From the NCBI GenBank assembly GCA_951640195.1, contig OX621172.1, positions 310,001-374,000 on the forward strand: DNA of 64,000 nt. The letters run 5' to 3'. The position numbers and the translations under genes were made by a program. Below, one piece after another: positions 1 to 11,098 of the stretch; within the stretch, counting starts at the first letter, position 1, and every line of letters starts with the position of its first letter. The notes beneath the pieces are model-generated. The model was given only the letters and a program-made list of their open reading frames with translations. It was not told the DNA's origin and did no database searches. The stretch is from Porpolomopsis calyptriformis. Taxonomy: Eukaryota; Basidiomycota; Agaricomycetes; Agaricales; Hygrophoraceae.

Positions 1-2595
1 TGAATTCGGAACTGCGATTCAACATATGCGGATTGGAGTCTTCACATGTACGGAACAAGGATGTGGTGGACTTGGCCGAACGGATCGCGACTCACATACC
101 CATTCGATTGTCATATTCCTGTCGTTACTGGGCAGCTCATCTTTGCCAGACGTCAATAGAAAAAACGGAACATGAATTACCATCGAAGGAGGTTGGAGAG
201 TTCTTCTACCTTCATATCTTGTCTTGGTTGGAGGTGATGAGCTTGATTAATGAGGTACCTGCGTCGTCGGTCATGTTACTGATGGCAGCTCGGCGGCTAG
301 AGGCTAGTGCTCATAGATTTTTTTATGCTGCCATTCTTCTGACCCCTCTCGCAGAAAGCCGCTACAAAGCTTTCTGACTTTGCTCGCGATGCAAGTCGAT
401 TCATTGCAAATTTTCACATTCCAATTTCCGAGAGCGCTCCCCATATTTACTTGTCCGCACTACCTTTCTCGCCACGGCAATCCTTGATCTCGAAACAATT
501 TCTTCCACAATTTCCAAAGACGCTGTCCATTGTCACAGGCAAAGACGATTACTGGCCGGCACTGAATAACATCATGACTGGCCATACCGGCGCTGTCAAC
601 ACCGTTGCCTGCTCACCGGATGGGAAGGGGGTCATCTCAGGTTCAGACGACACAACCCTCCGTGTGTGGGATATTGAAACGGGAGAGATGGTGGCTGGGC
701 CATTCAAAGGCCACTCAGCGCCGATTAATTCAGTCATCTATTTACCCGATGGGAAGCGGGTTGTTTCAGGTTCTGATGACAAAACGCTCCGCGTGTGGGA
801 TGTGAGTACGGGACAAGTGGTAATGGCCCCATTTGAGGGACATGCAGATGGTGTCCGTTCGATTGCCTGTTCGCCTGATGGGAGCCGGGTCATCTCGGGT
901 TTGCGAAATGGGACGATCTGTATGTGGAATGTCCAGACTGGGCAGATGATGGCAGGTCCTTTCCAAGGCCATACCGAGATGGTTAGGTCGATTGCGTATT
1001 CTCCTGATGGGAAACGACTCGTTTCTTGTTCGGCGGACAATGCCCTCTGCCTGTGGGATGTTGAAACGGGACAATCCGCTGCCTCGTCGTCCAAAACCAT
1101 CGGAAGTTATATCTATTCTGTGGCATATTCACCTGATGGAAAGCGAGTCTTCGCAAGCGCGATTGAAAAGGTTTATGTGTTGGATGTTGAGACTGGACAA
1201 AATGCTACAGATCCCTTTCAAGGACACAACGATATAATTTACGCAGTCGCTTGCTCACCAGATGGGAAATGGGTGGTCTCTGGTTCTTATGACAGCACGC
1301 TCCAGGTGTGGGATGCAGAGACAGGTCGTATGGCAACAGGTTCTCTAAAAGGCCATACAGAATCGGTGTTCTCCGTCGCGTATTCGCCAGATGGGAAATG
1401 GGTAGTCTCAGGTTCAGATGACAAGACAGTCTGCGTATGGGATGCCAGCGTAAAACACACCGTCGCAGGTCCCCCCGAAGGCCACCTATCTTCGGTTTAT
1501 TGTATCGCATACTCGCCCGATAGCAAGTATATTGTCTCAGGTTCGGCCGATGGGTCACTTCGCCTGTGGGAAGTTGAAACAGGAAAGATGGTGGCAGATC
1601 CTTTCATAGGACACACATCTGGTATCTTGTCCATCGCTTACGCCCCTGATGGTAAGCAAGTTCTCTCAGGTTCAATGGATGGAATGGTCCGTGTATGGGA
1701 TGTCAAAACAGGACAGATACTGGCAGCTCCATTTGAATGCTTCTTGGGTTCACTCCTATCTGTCGCATGTTTTCTCGATGGGAAGCTGGTTGCTTGTAGT
1801 TCTAACGACAAAGTCCTCTTGATGTGGGATGTCAAAACTGGCCAAACGGTGGCGGGCCCTTTCAATGGCCATACAGCCTCCATATCGTCAGTTGCATGTT
1901 CATCTGATGGGAAGCAAATCGTTTCTGGTTCAAGGGATAATACCCTTCGGGTGTGGGATGTCCAGACTGGTCGGATGGCGGCAGGCCCTTTCAAAGGGCA
2001 TACCAGTTTCATATGGGCAGTTGCGTACTCACCTGATGGGAAGCAGGTTGTCTCTGGTTCAGGAGATGGCACGGTTCGCGTGTGGGATGTCTCATCTGGA
2101 CAAATGGTTGCAGGACCCTTTGAGGGTATCGTAACATCAGTGGCATATTCGCCTGACGGCAAGCAGGTTATCTCGGGTTCACTTCACAAGACGATCCATA
2201 TGTGGGATATCGAGGGAGAGATGATTGCAGGTCCCCTCGAAGGTCACACAGATATCGTCTGGTCAGTCATATGCTCGCCTGATGGGAAAAGAATTGCTTC
2301 ATGTTCAGAGGATGGAATGCTTCGTTTGTGGAATGTCGAGACACGCACACCTCATCCCTTTGACATGCAGAAAATCCTTAACTCTTGTTCTGATCCCATC
2401 TCGACTGGCTGGGCCACCCATCCCACCAAAATGTCTAGTGATCGGAACCATCCGATCTTATTTTGGGTGCCACCTCATGTTCAAGGCCGACTTTGCGACT
2501 TCGAATACTTGACTATCCTGGGTGGACAGCCAGCCCAATTGGATCTGAGCGAATTCGTCCATGGTACATCTTGGACCAAATGTAGAGGATCCTAA
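1..2595 (+). CDS. NACHT-WD40 STAND protein, C-terminal part (5' end outside window)
   Basis: The frame is open from base 3 and begins with the helical linker that follows NACHT domains in agaric NACHT-WD40 proteins (NICGLESSHVRNKD, then WLEVMSLINEVP). It continues through FARDASRFIANFHIPISESA into 14 WD40 repeats (about 540-2340), most with SPDGK..VVSGS.D.TLRVWD and AGPF/GH linkers. The end (LDLSEFVHGTSWTKC) is the family's usual C-terminus, so the 3' end is complete. The two blocks lie in different frames and join between about 306 and 355. The acceptor ctcgcag at 351-354 is clear. The donor is not: GT at 255 would give a phase-correct 100-base intron but removes conserved-looking residues, and a GC donor at 309 would also keep phase, so a frameshift cannot be excluded. 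These proteins are NLR-like NTPase sensors whose repeats are thought to read non-self. The nearly identical repeats suggest concerted evolution. Confidence 0.9.
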
Positions 2596-2840
2596 CGCAA
2601 CCAGATACTCTACAAGGTAAATCCACACTCTTCCCATCCTCGGACGTCCACTCAACTGTTTCTTATATTAGCTGCACGTTATGGTATCCCCCAACCTTTA
2701 CCCTCTGCACCATGCCCAACTCCTTATGAACCATTTTCCCATTTGTGGAATGACTTGATTGCGGAAGGGGAGGAGTAAGAATTACTACAAATATATATGT
2801 TGGTTTCTTGCGCCAGTTGCTGGGTGTAATCTATCCGACC

Positions 2841-3137
2841 AATGGCTGTACCATTCCAATATCAGCAACGCGGGGTACGATGCATGAAGAGAACTCGCGA
2901 GAGGGTTACGGAAATCGGCCTTTGGCTAAATGGTGTCTACCACTCGACAGTTCCTTGAACGACCACTAACGATGCAGATACTGACTCCACTCCAAATATT
3001 ATGTGGATTAGCGGTAGTCCTGGCGCTGGTAAATTGGCCCTTTCATCCGCCATGAAGAAACTCATCACCATTTTCTCCCCCTCAGACACCTTTGGCCTCT
3101 TAGTATTGGCAACCTTCGCTAGTTTGTGTAAATAATA
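2841..3137 (+). pseudogene. Relic of a NACHT domain (P-loop region)
   Basis: One reading gives CMKRTRERVTEIGLWLNG, the motif that precedes the NACHT NTPase in this family, and then stops at TGA. In another frame, from about 2973, comes IMWISGSPGAGK, a Walker A motif followed by LALSSAMKK, ending at TAA 3135-3137. Intact family members continue after the P-loop into the NACHT core, which is missing here. The order (linker, P-loop, collapse) and the nearby NACHT-WD40 gene suggest the remains of a tandem relative. An intron joining the two pieces cannot be excluded, but no full domain follows. Confidence 0.6.
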
Positions 3138-3199
3138 TTTATGGGGATGTTTGGCGCACCGTTTAAACACAAACCACCACCGCCACGTTCACCCCTATC

Positions 3200-3497
3200 A
3201 TGGCATCCTGGGCTGAAAATGAAGTCTTCACACTTCGGGATCTCACCCAATTATCTCAAACTCAATATGAAGACTTCAAAACTGCTTTAGAACAGAGAAG
3301 GGAGGCAGAAAGGAAGAAGCGAGATGAGGTGCAGGTGGACACACTCTACCATAAACCAAGTGAGTTCTCCATCTCTTCTTTGACTGTTATGCTGATATCT
3401 GTGTTGTTGCATGATAGGTACACCAACCACAGAGGCTCAATTAGCCCCCAACGAAGGCCACATTTGTAACATGGTAAACGCATTAACACTCAACTAG
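3200..3497 (+). CDS. Small hypothetical protein, 79 aa
   Basis: ATG 3200 opens a charged helix-forming sequence (TLRDLTQLSQTQYEDF, then EQRREAERKKRDEVQ). Exons 3200-3359 and 3418-3497 are joined by an intron with gtgagt and gatag. The summed length is 240 bases and ends in TAG. No family is recognised. Charge and heptad-like spacing suggest a short coiled coil. It sits next to a decayed NACHT fragment, so it could itself be a relic of a larger gene. Confidence 0.4.
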
Positions 3498-4311
3498 CTC
3501 CTAGGGTGAGCCATCCACGTAAATCATCTCTTCACCAACTTTTGATAGTCAAACCTTCACCGACGCGTGTTTCCGTGTCCCACTCCCCACCAACATTCCA
3601 CTGTACTTGATGAGCAATTTTTCACACTAGGCTCCGCACTAGAGCCATTTCCCCAACAGGAGGGTGTTGCACTAGCTGCGGTAACTGGAGATCATGTTGC
3701 AACAGATGCTGTCCTCCATTTTTCAATCAGACTGGGACATACGAAACGTAACTATTTCCCTATTCTCCTACACTAGGATAACTATTCCATCATAGAAATT
3801 GTAATAGATCATCACTCAGAGTGTGTGTCGAATAAGCACTGTCATTGCCCTTGTCTGATCCATGACGCACCGAAAGCAGTGGTTTCCGTAAAAAGTGCGA
3901 CAATTCTTACCTAGAGTCAACCCTTCGTATTTCCCAACCCCCCCCCCCCCCAATGGAGGTGACTTTGTCGTACTCATCAACGGCAAGACTAACGCGACGT
4001 TGGTGTCAGTTTGATAGAGACAAGCACGCTCCGGCGGACTGGTAACGCACTTTCAGGACAACAAGGACATGTCGCGTAAAAGTCGGCTGAAATTAGTGAA
4101 GCAATACGTATAGAAAGAAAGGGGATTCAGCGTTTGGGTTGGTCCGACCGTTCACATCTTTCGTGTTCACCCAGAGATCAAGTTGTTGGGCGTTCTCCAA
4201 TAAAGTAGCCAGCGAAGCAGATATCGGAGGACCCCCGATTTGATTTTAAATTTTGATTGGGCTATGGCGTTCAACATTCCCCAGCCATACAGTACGGTGA
4301 CGGTCATTTCC
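3498..4311. other. Intergenic stretch, no gene seen
   Basis: Only short unrelated open frames occur. It contains the C14 run and otherwise has no repeat, RNA gene or coding signal I could support. Confidence 0.5.
3938..3951. repeat. Homopolymer run, C14
   Basis: Fourteen consecutive C residues in an otherwise ordinary intergenic region. Length in the real genome may vary by slippage or sequencing error. Confidence 0.9.
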
Positions 4312-4909
4312 CTAATTTTCTCGCCACCGATAACTGCATGCCGTGCAACTGAGTCATGCATAAGTTTTACGCTACTTGACCTAGAAAAATGTACATACCG
4401 ATAGACTTCAGGTGCAGTGGGGGTAGCCGTCAAACGGGTAAGCGGGACGCCCAAATGCGAATCCAGGGAGATGGCTTACAGGTAGTCATAGGCTCGTCGG
4501 CCGATCTAATCTGTAGTTGGTAGAAATACGCTTTATCGTTGTTGCATTTGTCGCACGAAGCTGAAAGGAGAGAAGAAAGAATTGATCAGCAGCAATAGAT
4601 CCATCGAAAAAAATATGTCTTTGTTGACCCACTTGCGGTAGAATCGGCGTGTTTCCACATCTCGTCTCCACCCAATACATCGTCGACCTCTTTTCGTTTG
4701 AGTTTAGTCCTTGAGGTCATCTATCCTTACCAAACGACAAGGCCAATGTTAAGAAAGCGATCGAGGATTATTGCCACAGACGGGGAGGGGCGGAAACGCA
4801 CTTGCTTCGTGATCGGAAACTCATACGGGCATGTATTGCATGCCCATTTGTTGTAGCCTGTTTCTGAGGAAATAACCAAGAGATTTGCGCAAGTAGGGCA
4901 GAAAAGCAT
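4312..4909 (-). CDS. RPC11: DNA-directed RNA polymerase III subunit RPC11 (RPC10/POLR3K family), 106 aa
   Basis: Small zinc-ribbon subunit of RNA polymerase III, needed for RNA cleavage, termination and reinitiation. Exons on the minus strand: 4802-4909, 4633-4720, 4480-4560, 4399-4405, 4312-4348, summing to 321 bases. The N-terminal ribbon is MLFCPTCANLL ... CNTCPYEF. After the KRKEVDDVLGGDEMW segment comes the C-terminal TFIIS-like ribbon: CDKCNNDKAYFYQLQIRS, the catalytic ADEPMTT loop (RSADEP), then FYRCTACSYRWREN at the stop. Length matches the family (about 109 aa in yeasts). Exon 4 is only 7 bases and encodes the Phe-Tyr-Arg junction inside the ribbon; its flanks are good splice sites (gaag and gtatgt). 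The start is the conserved MLFCPTC methionine. Confidence 0.95.
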
Positions 4910-5073
4910 AGCCAGTTGGTGGAGCTATGCTTGTGATGGTCAGGTGATGGGACTTGGAGCCGACAGTGTCTCTCATTTTCGCACCATTTTACACTGGATT
5001 GATGAGTATTGGTGCAATAATTCTAATGGTCATGACGGGTCATAAAGACTGAATAACGTTGGGATAAAAGCCC

Positions 5074-8000
5074 TTAATCCAAAGAAACGTTGGCGGCCTG
5101 AACTACTACCACTGCCGCTCCTCGCCCAGCCGCAACGAACGCGGAAGCAACGTCCCCAATGGTCTTCCTAACTTCCTGTCCAACATGTCCATGCTCTTCC
5201 ATAAGCTCCTTCAATTCCTGTTGGTGGTCTTCCACCGCGAGTCTTCGTGACCGACCGACTACGACCAACACTCGCTTTTGGAGATCACTCAAGGAAGAGA
5301 CCTTCTGAAGCACCGTGTGAAGAGGGATCGGGGACGCAATCTCAGAGAACTCGATGCGGGACAAAGCAGACGCCAAGGAAAGCCTTTTTTGATTTTTGTC
5401 TGCCGGGGGCTGAGTGGCAAAGTAACCCCAAGTCGTATTGTCCGCCGTCTCGGATTGCATGCGTGTTTGCGTGTTGACATTGCCGTATACTGTATCCTGG
5501 AAGGCCACAGCCTACGCACGAGCAACATTCAGTCATTCCAAATACATACGAGGGAGGGATTGTACTTACGGATGTTACCGACAGTAAATTATCCGCCACA
5601 TCCAGAGCATCTTGCGGAGCTTGCTCAACACCCAAGTGAGCGGGTTCTTGTGCCATTATGTCCGCATCTTGCTTCGTGATCCGTATGACGCTTGCGCTGA
5701 TTTTCGGACTCGCGCAGAGTTGTACTACAAACTCGAGTGCCAAACGATCGTCCGGTCCACCAAAGAAAGGGAGGAATATATGCTGCGCATTAATCGCCCC
5801 AGGTGCATGCGACTGTTCGATGAAGAGAGCGACATCGGTTTTGGAATGCGAGAAAATCCCACGAACGAACTGTGAATGGATTGCATGCGCTGATTTCTCT
5901 TTGGAAGTTGATTTGAAAAGGGCATCGAATGGGTTGATCATCTGGGAAGTAGTAGCCCTCGGCGTTGCCAATCCGTCGTTTGCATTTATCACATCAGACT
6001 TGATGGGAACAGACGGTGGTAGCCATGGGACGAGGATGAGTTGAGAAGTATTTTTCCTTGCGTGATCGGCAACACTGTAAGCCAAATCATCGTAAGGGAC
6101 AATTGACAAGGAGGTGGAAACGGGAAGGTCATGTAGTTCCCCAAATGTTCTGAAAATAGCTAAAAGTGGGTCTGTGTGAAGGAGAGTATCAGCGACAGAA
6201 GATTTCATAACTGCTGATGTGCGGTCCGAGAGCTCGATCAGGCGAAGGGCGTCAACAAGTAATCCAGAAGGTTTGTTTCCTGACTCTGTGGGGAATCCAG
6301 CGAGAGCGTCAGGGGGGAAATATAGCAGTTGGGTCAGAGCCATCATGCCGGGCAGGCGATCTATCTTATCCAAAACGACGGTGAACCTTGATTTCAGATA
6401 GTTTCCCTCTCCGTTATCTTCCCTGGATGGAAAATGCTTCCTCGATTCAGCATCTGGGACATTCTCGAAGTTGAAACCATCGGCCGCGATCCGTTTACGC
6501 TTTTCCGGCGGGTAGAGATAAGACACAAGAGGAGTAGTCATGAATGTTAGTGTCAAAGCTTCAAGGACGAACATCGAAAAGACTCTCTATTGGCAGTAAA
6601 ATGAACCCCGGAGCCATCGAAGATGCATTTGAACTTGCTGACCTGAGAAAGGATTCCTGCAGACAACCCAACGTTGAGCACGATGAGTTCGACCAGTCTA
6701 AAGAATTGGCCGTAACAAGACCGTCAGCAATGATGCATGTAGGAGTAAGTTTTGGCTTAATACATACCCTTTGCAACTCATCAGCGATCCAATAGTGCTT
6801 GCCTCGCGCCAACTGAACCCAGCATACCGTGCCGCAAGGGTGCAACCACCAAACTTGCCAGCAAATGCGAGGACACAAATCGCGATGGTAAAGGCCCAGG
6901 TGATGCCTTGAAATTTGTATTAACCATCAGTCATGGGTGGTAAAATTTCCCGCGTTAGACGAACCATTGTTAAGGAGTCCGAGGTTAGTTGAGAGGCCAG
7001 ACAAAGTGAAGTACTGGGGGCAGGGAATCAGTGAAATCTCATAGAAGTGAGGGGTCAGACTCACGAGAGGGAGGAAAATAATAGACACCATGTCTTCCAA
7101 CTTTTCGGTTAAAGCAATGGCGAGTCCGCCATCACGAGGGACAATAATTCCAACCAGAAAAGCACCTTTAACACAGGGTGTCATTATTTGTTCGCGTTAC
7201 AGCATGGGGAAGTATTCTTACCAAAGATCGCATGAACACCGATAATGTCTGTGAAAAAAGCTGATCCGAACACGAGCAATATCGTAACAGTCATAAAAAA
7301 CATTGTGGGGCCATTTTCGATGGAACCAGTATGTCTGGCCAGCCAGCCCAGAGCCATCTTTCCGGGAAATAATAAAAGCAGAGCCCATCCGACACAGATC
7401 ATCAATATCCACAATGCAGTGAGGCCTGATCCAGCATTTACAAGTGCCACACTGAGGGCTAGCAGGGTCCAACCGATAATATCGTTCCCCACACCAGCAG
7501 ACAGCACTACGATGCCGACGGTGGTGTCAAGAAGTTTGAGTTCTGTGAGGATCCGACAAAGTACTGGAAACGCAGTGATAGAATATGCAACACCGGTGAA
7601 AAGCATGAATTGCGAGAAGAGAATGTTGGAATCGATAAAATGGTGGTATAGAGGTACGGCTAGGGCAGCGCCCAGCGCGAAGGGTAAAACCATGCCAGGC
7701 AATGCCACAGTTGCCGACAAGCGTGCATTTCTTCTAATAATTGCCGAGTCGATTTCAAGTCCAACCAGGAATAAGAATAGTACAAGGCCGATATTCGCGA
7801 CAAGGGACAGGTAAGAAATGGAAGAGGTGGGAAATACGTGTTTGGTGAAACCGGGAATGTGACCAAATGCAGTGGGTCCTGGTCAAGAGTCACAGAGGTG
7901 AATCAAGGCGGTGAAGAGTAAGAGACTTGCCCAAGATTATCCCGCCGATAACTTCTGCGATTACCTTGCGGTGGCTTATCAGATCGGCACTTTTGTGGAG

Positions 8001-8391
8001 AGGAATCGAGTATACCTTCGGTTGGCGCATCTTACGCAGACCCAACGAGAGAATTTGGGTTGCCCCAACGATCACACCTGTGTCAAACTTATTCAGTATT
8101 CGTTTCTAACGGGTCGAGCAAGTAGTTCTAGCGGTCGTGGTACGGGTTGCTTCTCGTTCTCCAACCCGCATGGATTACGAAGCAAGAGACTCACCAACTT
8201 GAATAATCCACAGCCGCAATGGATCAGCCATATTAAAGGCGGACGGGTCTTTGCCGGTCAATAACCCCCCCTAAAGTTCGGATGCAACTTGAGCGTGGCA
8301 TTCTCCCGCGACTCTGCCGATAACTGACCTGATCCGGAGCTTCCCTCCTCGCATGGAAGAGATTGATAACCGCGATGGAGAACTCAGGCAT
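5074..8391 (-). CDS. KHA1: K+/H+ antiporter, KHA1-like (CPA2 family), 896 aa
   Basis: Membrane cation/proton exchanger of endomembranes, for K+ and pH balance. Eleven exons: 8329-8391, 8195-8270, 8016-8077, 7931-7964, 7222-7878, 7065-7165, 6965-7013, 6768-6906, 6643-6697, 5570-6586, 5074-5511 (2691 bases). The N-terminal half is the Na+/H+ exchanger fold with about 12 helices: WIIQVGVIVGATQILSL, RQPKVIAEVIGGIILGPTAF, TGVAYSITAFPVLCRIL, GVGNDIIGWTLLAL, GAFLVGIIVPRDGG and YFTLSGLSTNLGLL. The C-terminal half is the long soluble region of fungal KHA1, with two USP-like segments ending AAVVVVQAANVSLD. I chose ATG 8391 because only that frame joins in phase to GGLLTGKDPSAFN. Intron 7879-7930 is GC-AG (gcaagt). 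The stop lies 164 bases upstream of the RPC11 start, both genes on minus. Confidence 0.93.
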
Positions 8392-8589
8392 GAAGGAGTA
8401 GAGTTCGGAAAGAAGGAAGGTTGGGAAGGGGAGTTGCTCATTCTGGAATCACGCGTTCTCAATATGGAAACTAATCAGATGAACAATAAAGTCGAAATAT
8501 CGTAAACCATGGTCGCGACTAACATGGACACTAAATGCCAGGGGAGAAGCCTAATTGCGCGACGAAGCTACGCTTTCAAGAATAATAAT

Positions 8590-10798
8590 TCATGAATGGA
8601 TACTCGACCTATGGCCGCCGATTATACGCATCCTAGATAGCTTGAAAGTATCTATAATGGATTCCGCTTCGTCACGTCGCCCTTGTAACCAATAGAGATG
8701 AGCAAGATTCTCCGTTGTGGTTTTAGTATTCGGGTGTTGGGCTCCTACGGCCTTTTGAAAGCCAGTTACAGCCCGCTTGTAGAGTGACTCAGCCTCGTCA
8801 TACCGTCCTTGCGACCTGTAAACGCTTGCAAGGTTGTTCACTGATGTAAGTGTGGATGGGTGGTCAGCGCCAAGACGTTCCTCGCAGCCAGCTAGCGCTT
8901 GCTTGTAGAGTGACTCAGCCTCGTCGTATCGTCCTTGCGAGTTGTAAACGCCCGCGAGGTTGTTCACTGATGTAAGCGTGTCTTGGTGGTCACCGCCAAG
9001 ATGTTCCTCTCTGCCAGCTAACGCCCGTTTGTAGAGGGTCTCAGCCTTATCGTATCGTCCTTGCAACTTGTAAACAAATGCGAGGTTGTTCACCGATGTA
9101 AGCGTAAACGGATGTTCGCATCCGAACTTGGTTTCGTATGCTTCAAGGACTTGTTTCCACAGTAGTTCAGCATCACTGTATCTTCCTCGGCTCTGCAGAT
9201 AGATCGCGATCCGTCTATTCGCGTCAATCAGCTCAAGATTGGTACCAAACTCATTACTCCACCGACCAAGCGATCGTAAATGTGGCATGAACTCTTCGCA
9301 TTCAGCCCACCGCTCTGGTGAACTGGGGTCTTCTATCTGTCGGAACGCACCACAAACAAGTGAGACCGACGACTGAAGCCACTCCCGATATGCGTCCTCG
9401 TTCTTCGCGCCTTGATGCCTTACGAATCGGATTAAATCGTGTATCCATAGTGAAGAGTTTCGTTCAGGAGATCGATATTCCACCAAAAACAGCGCCTGTA
9501 GTTTCCGTACAGCCGTCCGGAATTTCACTGTTGAGCAAATCAGGGTGATTAATGAACGGAACTCGAGGTATACATGAGAATCATGTTCAGGTTGAGATGG
9601 AGTACCGTTTGGTGGGTACTGTGGGTGCAACCACTCTTTGGCCCCTTTGGTGATCATCGCAACTGGGATATTTTCCGGGTCAAGGAAGGAAAGAATTTTA
9701 AAGAGATTGCTGATATCGACAGATTCTTTTCGCAGTTCATTGAACTGCTTGGTGAAAGTAGTTGCTACCGATCGCTCCTGGTACCGATTTAAGTCGTTCT
9801 CCCATTCGATTACCTATAGTCACCGGTGAATAACAATCGAGTACAATTTGAGCAATACATGAACCTACATCTATTTTTTCGTCACCCATGTAGAAGTTAT
9901 ACATTTCATTGAGAGTGGTGTCGGTTTCTCTCATAAACGACGCCGCTTGGACAATGGCAAGGGGAAGGCGACCAACGCATTCGACCAATTCCTCGGCGCG
10001 GCTTAATAGAGAAGGGGTTGTGGTCTTCAAATCGACGCCAGCATCTTGTAGAAGAAGGTTTGCGGAATCGCGAAGTTCAAGAGGGTGGAGTTGCAATGTG
10101 AACTGATGGCTTGTTCCCATAGCCACCAGAGCCTCAGCGACACCCTTCGACCGGGTCGTATAAAGGATGTTGCCGCGCACATTTCTGCGAGGAAGGTGCG
10201 TCTCGAAAAATTCCGTTGAACTGCTGTCGACGTTATCGAAGATGAGAAGCCATGTATCCTGGGCTTCTTCCAACCACAGTCGAGCTGCAGTCAGTTTTGC
10301 AGTTTGGTCCTGCAGGTATCGATCGGGATGACGGACGAGATCGAGAATTTTCGCAAGTCCATCATTGAGTTTGTCGGTGGTGGTGGCAGATATCCAGAAT
10401 ATATACGAATACTGGCCTTGATCGAATGACAATTTGGCGTAACGCAGGATCAGCTGAGACTTGCCGACGCCGGGCATCCCATATACGGCACAGCAGTTTG
10501 GCACGTCGTTCTTGGCCTTGCTCAAAGCATTTTGCAGAAAATCCACTTCTTTCCCTCTTCCGGTGAAGTGGACAGAAAGACGACCCATAGGAGAATCATT
10601 GATTGGTGATGCTGGTCCATGCTCACCACCTAGTTGATAAGGGAAGTCAGATGGGATGTAGGCTTTTTGGGAACGCAATAACATCTCTGTCACCGTTCGA
10701 GACAGATTCTCACCTTGTGTATTGACATGATAGATGATCTGATCACGCCCAACAACGTTGAGCGTACTGTCGCGGATTTGAGTGCTAGGCAAAGACAT
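8590..10798 (-). CDS. NB-ARC / tetratricopeptide STAND protein, 717 aa
   Basis: NLR-like signal-transduction ATPase. Exons 9869-10798 and 8590-9813 (2154 bases). N-terminal tail of about 80 aa, then NB-ARC: Walker A GMPGVGKS at about 107-114, Walker B LLIFDNVD at about 184-191, GRLPLA at about 276-281 and a winged-helix-like region after FLDPENIPVAMI. The C-terminus has at least four 42-residue TPRs of the kinesin-light-chain type (TSVNNLA.VY..QGRYDEAESLYKRAL). The intron is fixed by phase (KID then VIEWENDLNRY). I chose the ATG at 10798 because it has a good context (caccATG); another in-frame ATG lies at 10849. No N-terminal effector domain is recognised. Neighbour repeats differ by few residues, a mark of repeat turnover. 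Fungal relatives act in non-self recognition; the ligand here is unknown. Confidence 0.9.
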
Positions 10799-11098
10799 GG
10801 TGGAGGTGAAGACGATAGATGTGCCGCACAGCCTTAAGGGGCTCCTCATAATTGAGCGCTATCACGTAAGGGAGGTAGGTACATACATCACCCCCATTGA
10901 AAAACGACGAGAGCGAGATCGAGTGAAGTCGGAGCAGGGTTCTCCCACAGCCTCTCCAGGCCTGCATCGTCCGAGAGAGGGAAGGGTTCGACCCCATCTG
11001 ATGCCACTCAAAAATGAGACTTCTTACCAAGGAATTGTGCAGGATGAAAATCCGAGACAAATATGAAAAATAAATGAAAAGTAACATGAATAGTCAGG

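Noticed and set aside
738..2162. Long minus-strand frames opposite the WD40 repeats
   Set aside because: They are periodic shadows of the repeat codons (repeating GPATICPV-type strings) and have no independent features.
5278..6044. Plus-strand frames across the KHA1 C-terminal exons
   Set aside because: They are antisense shadows; the minus strand gives an in-phase 11-exon antiporter.
10980..11010. GGTTCGACCCC, resembling a tRNA B box
   Set aside because: No matching A box, acceptor stem or cloverleaf could be built on either strand.
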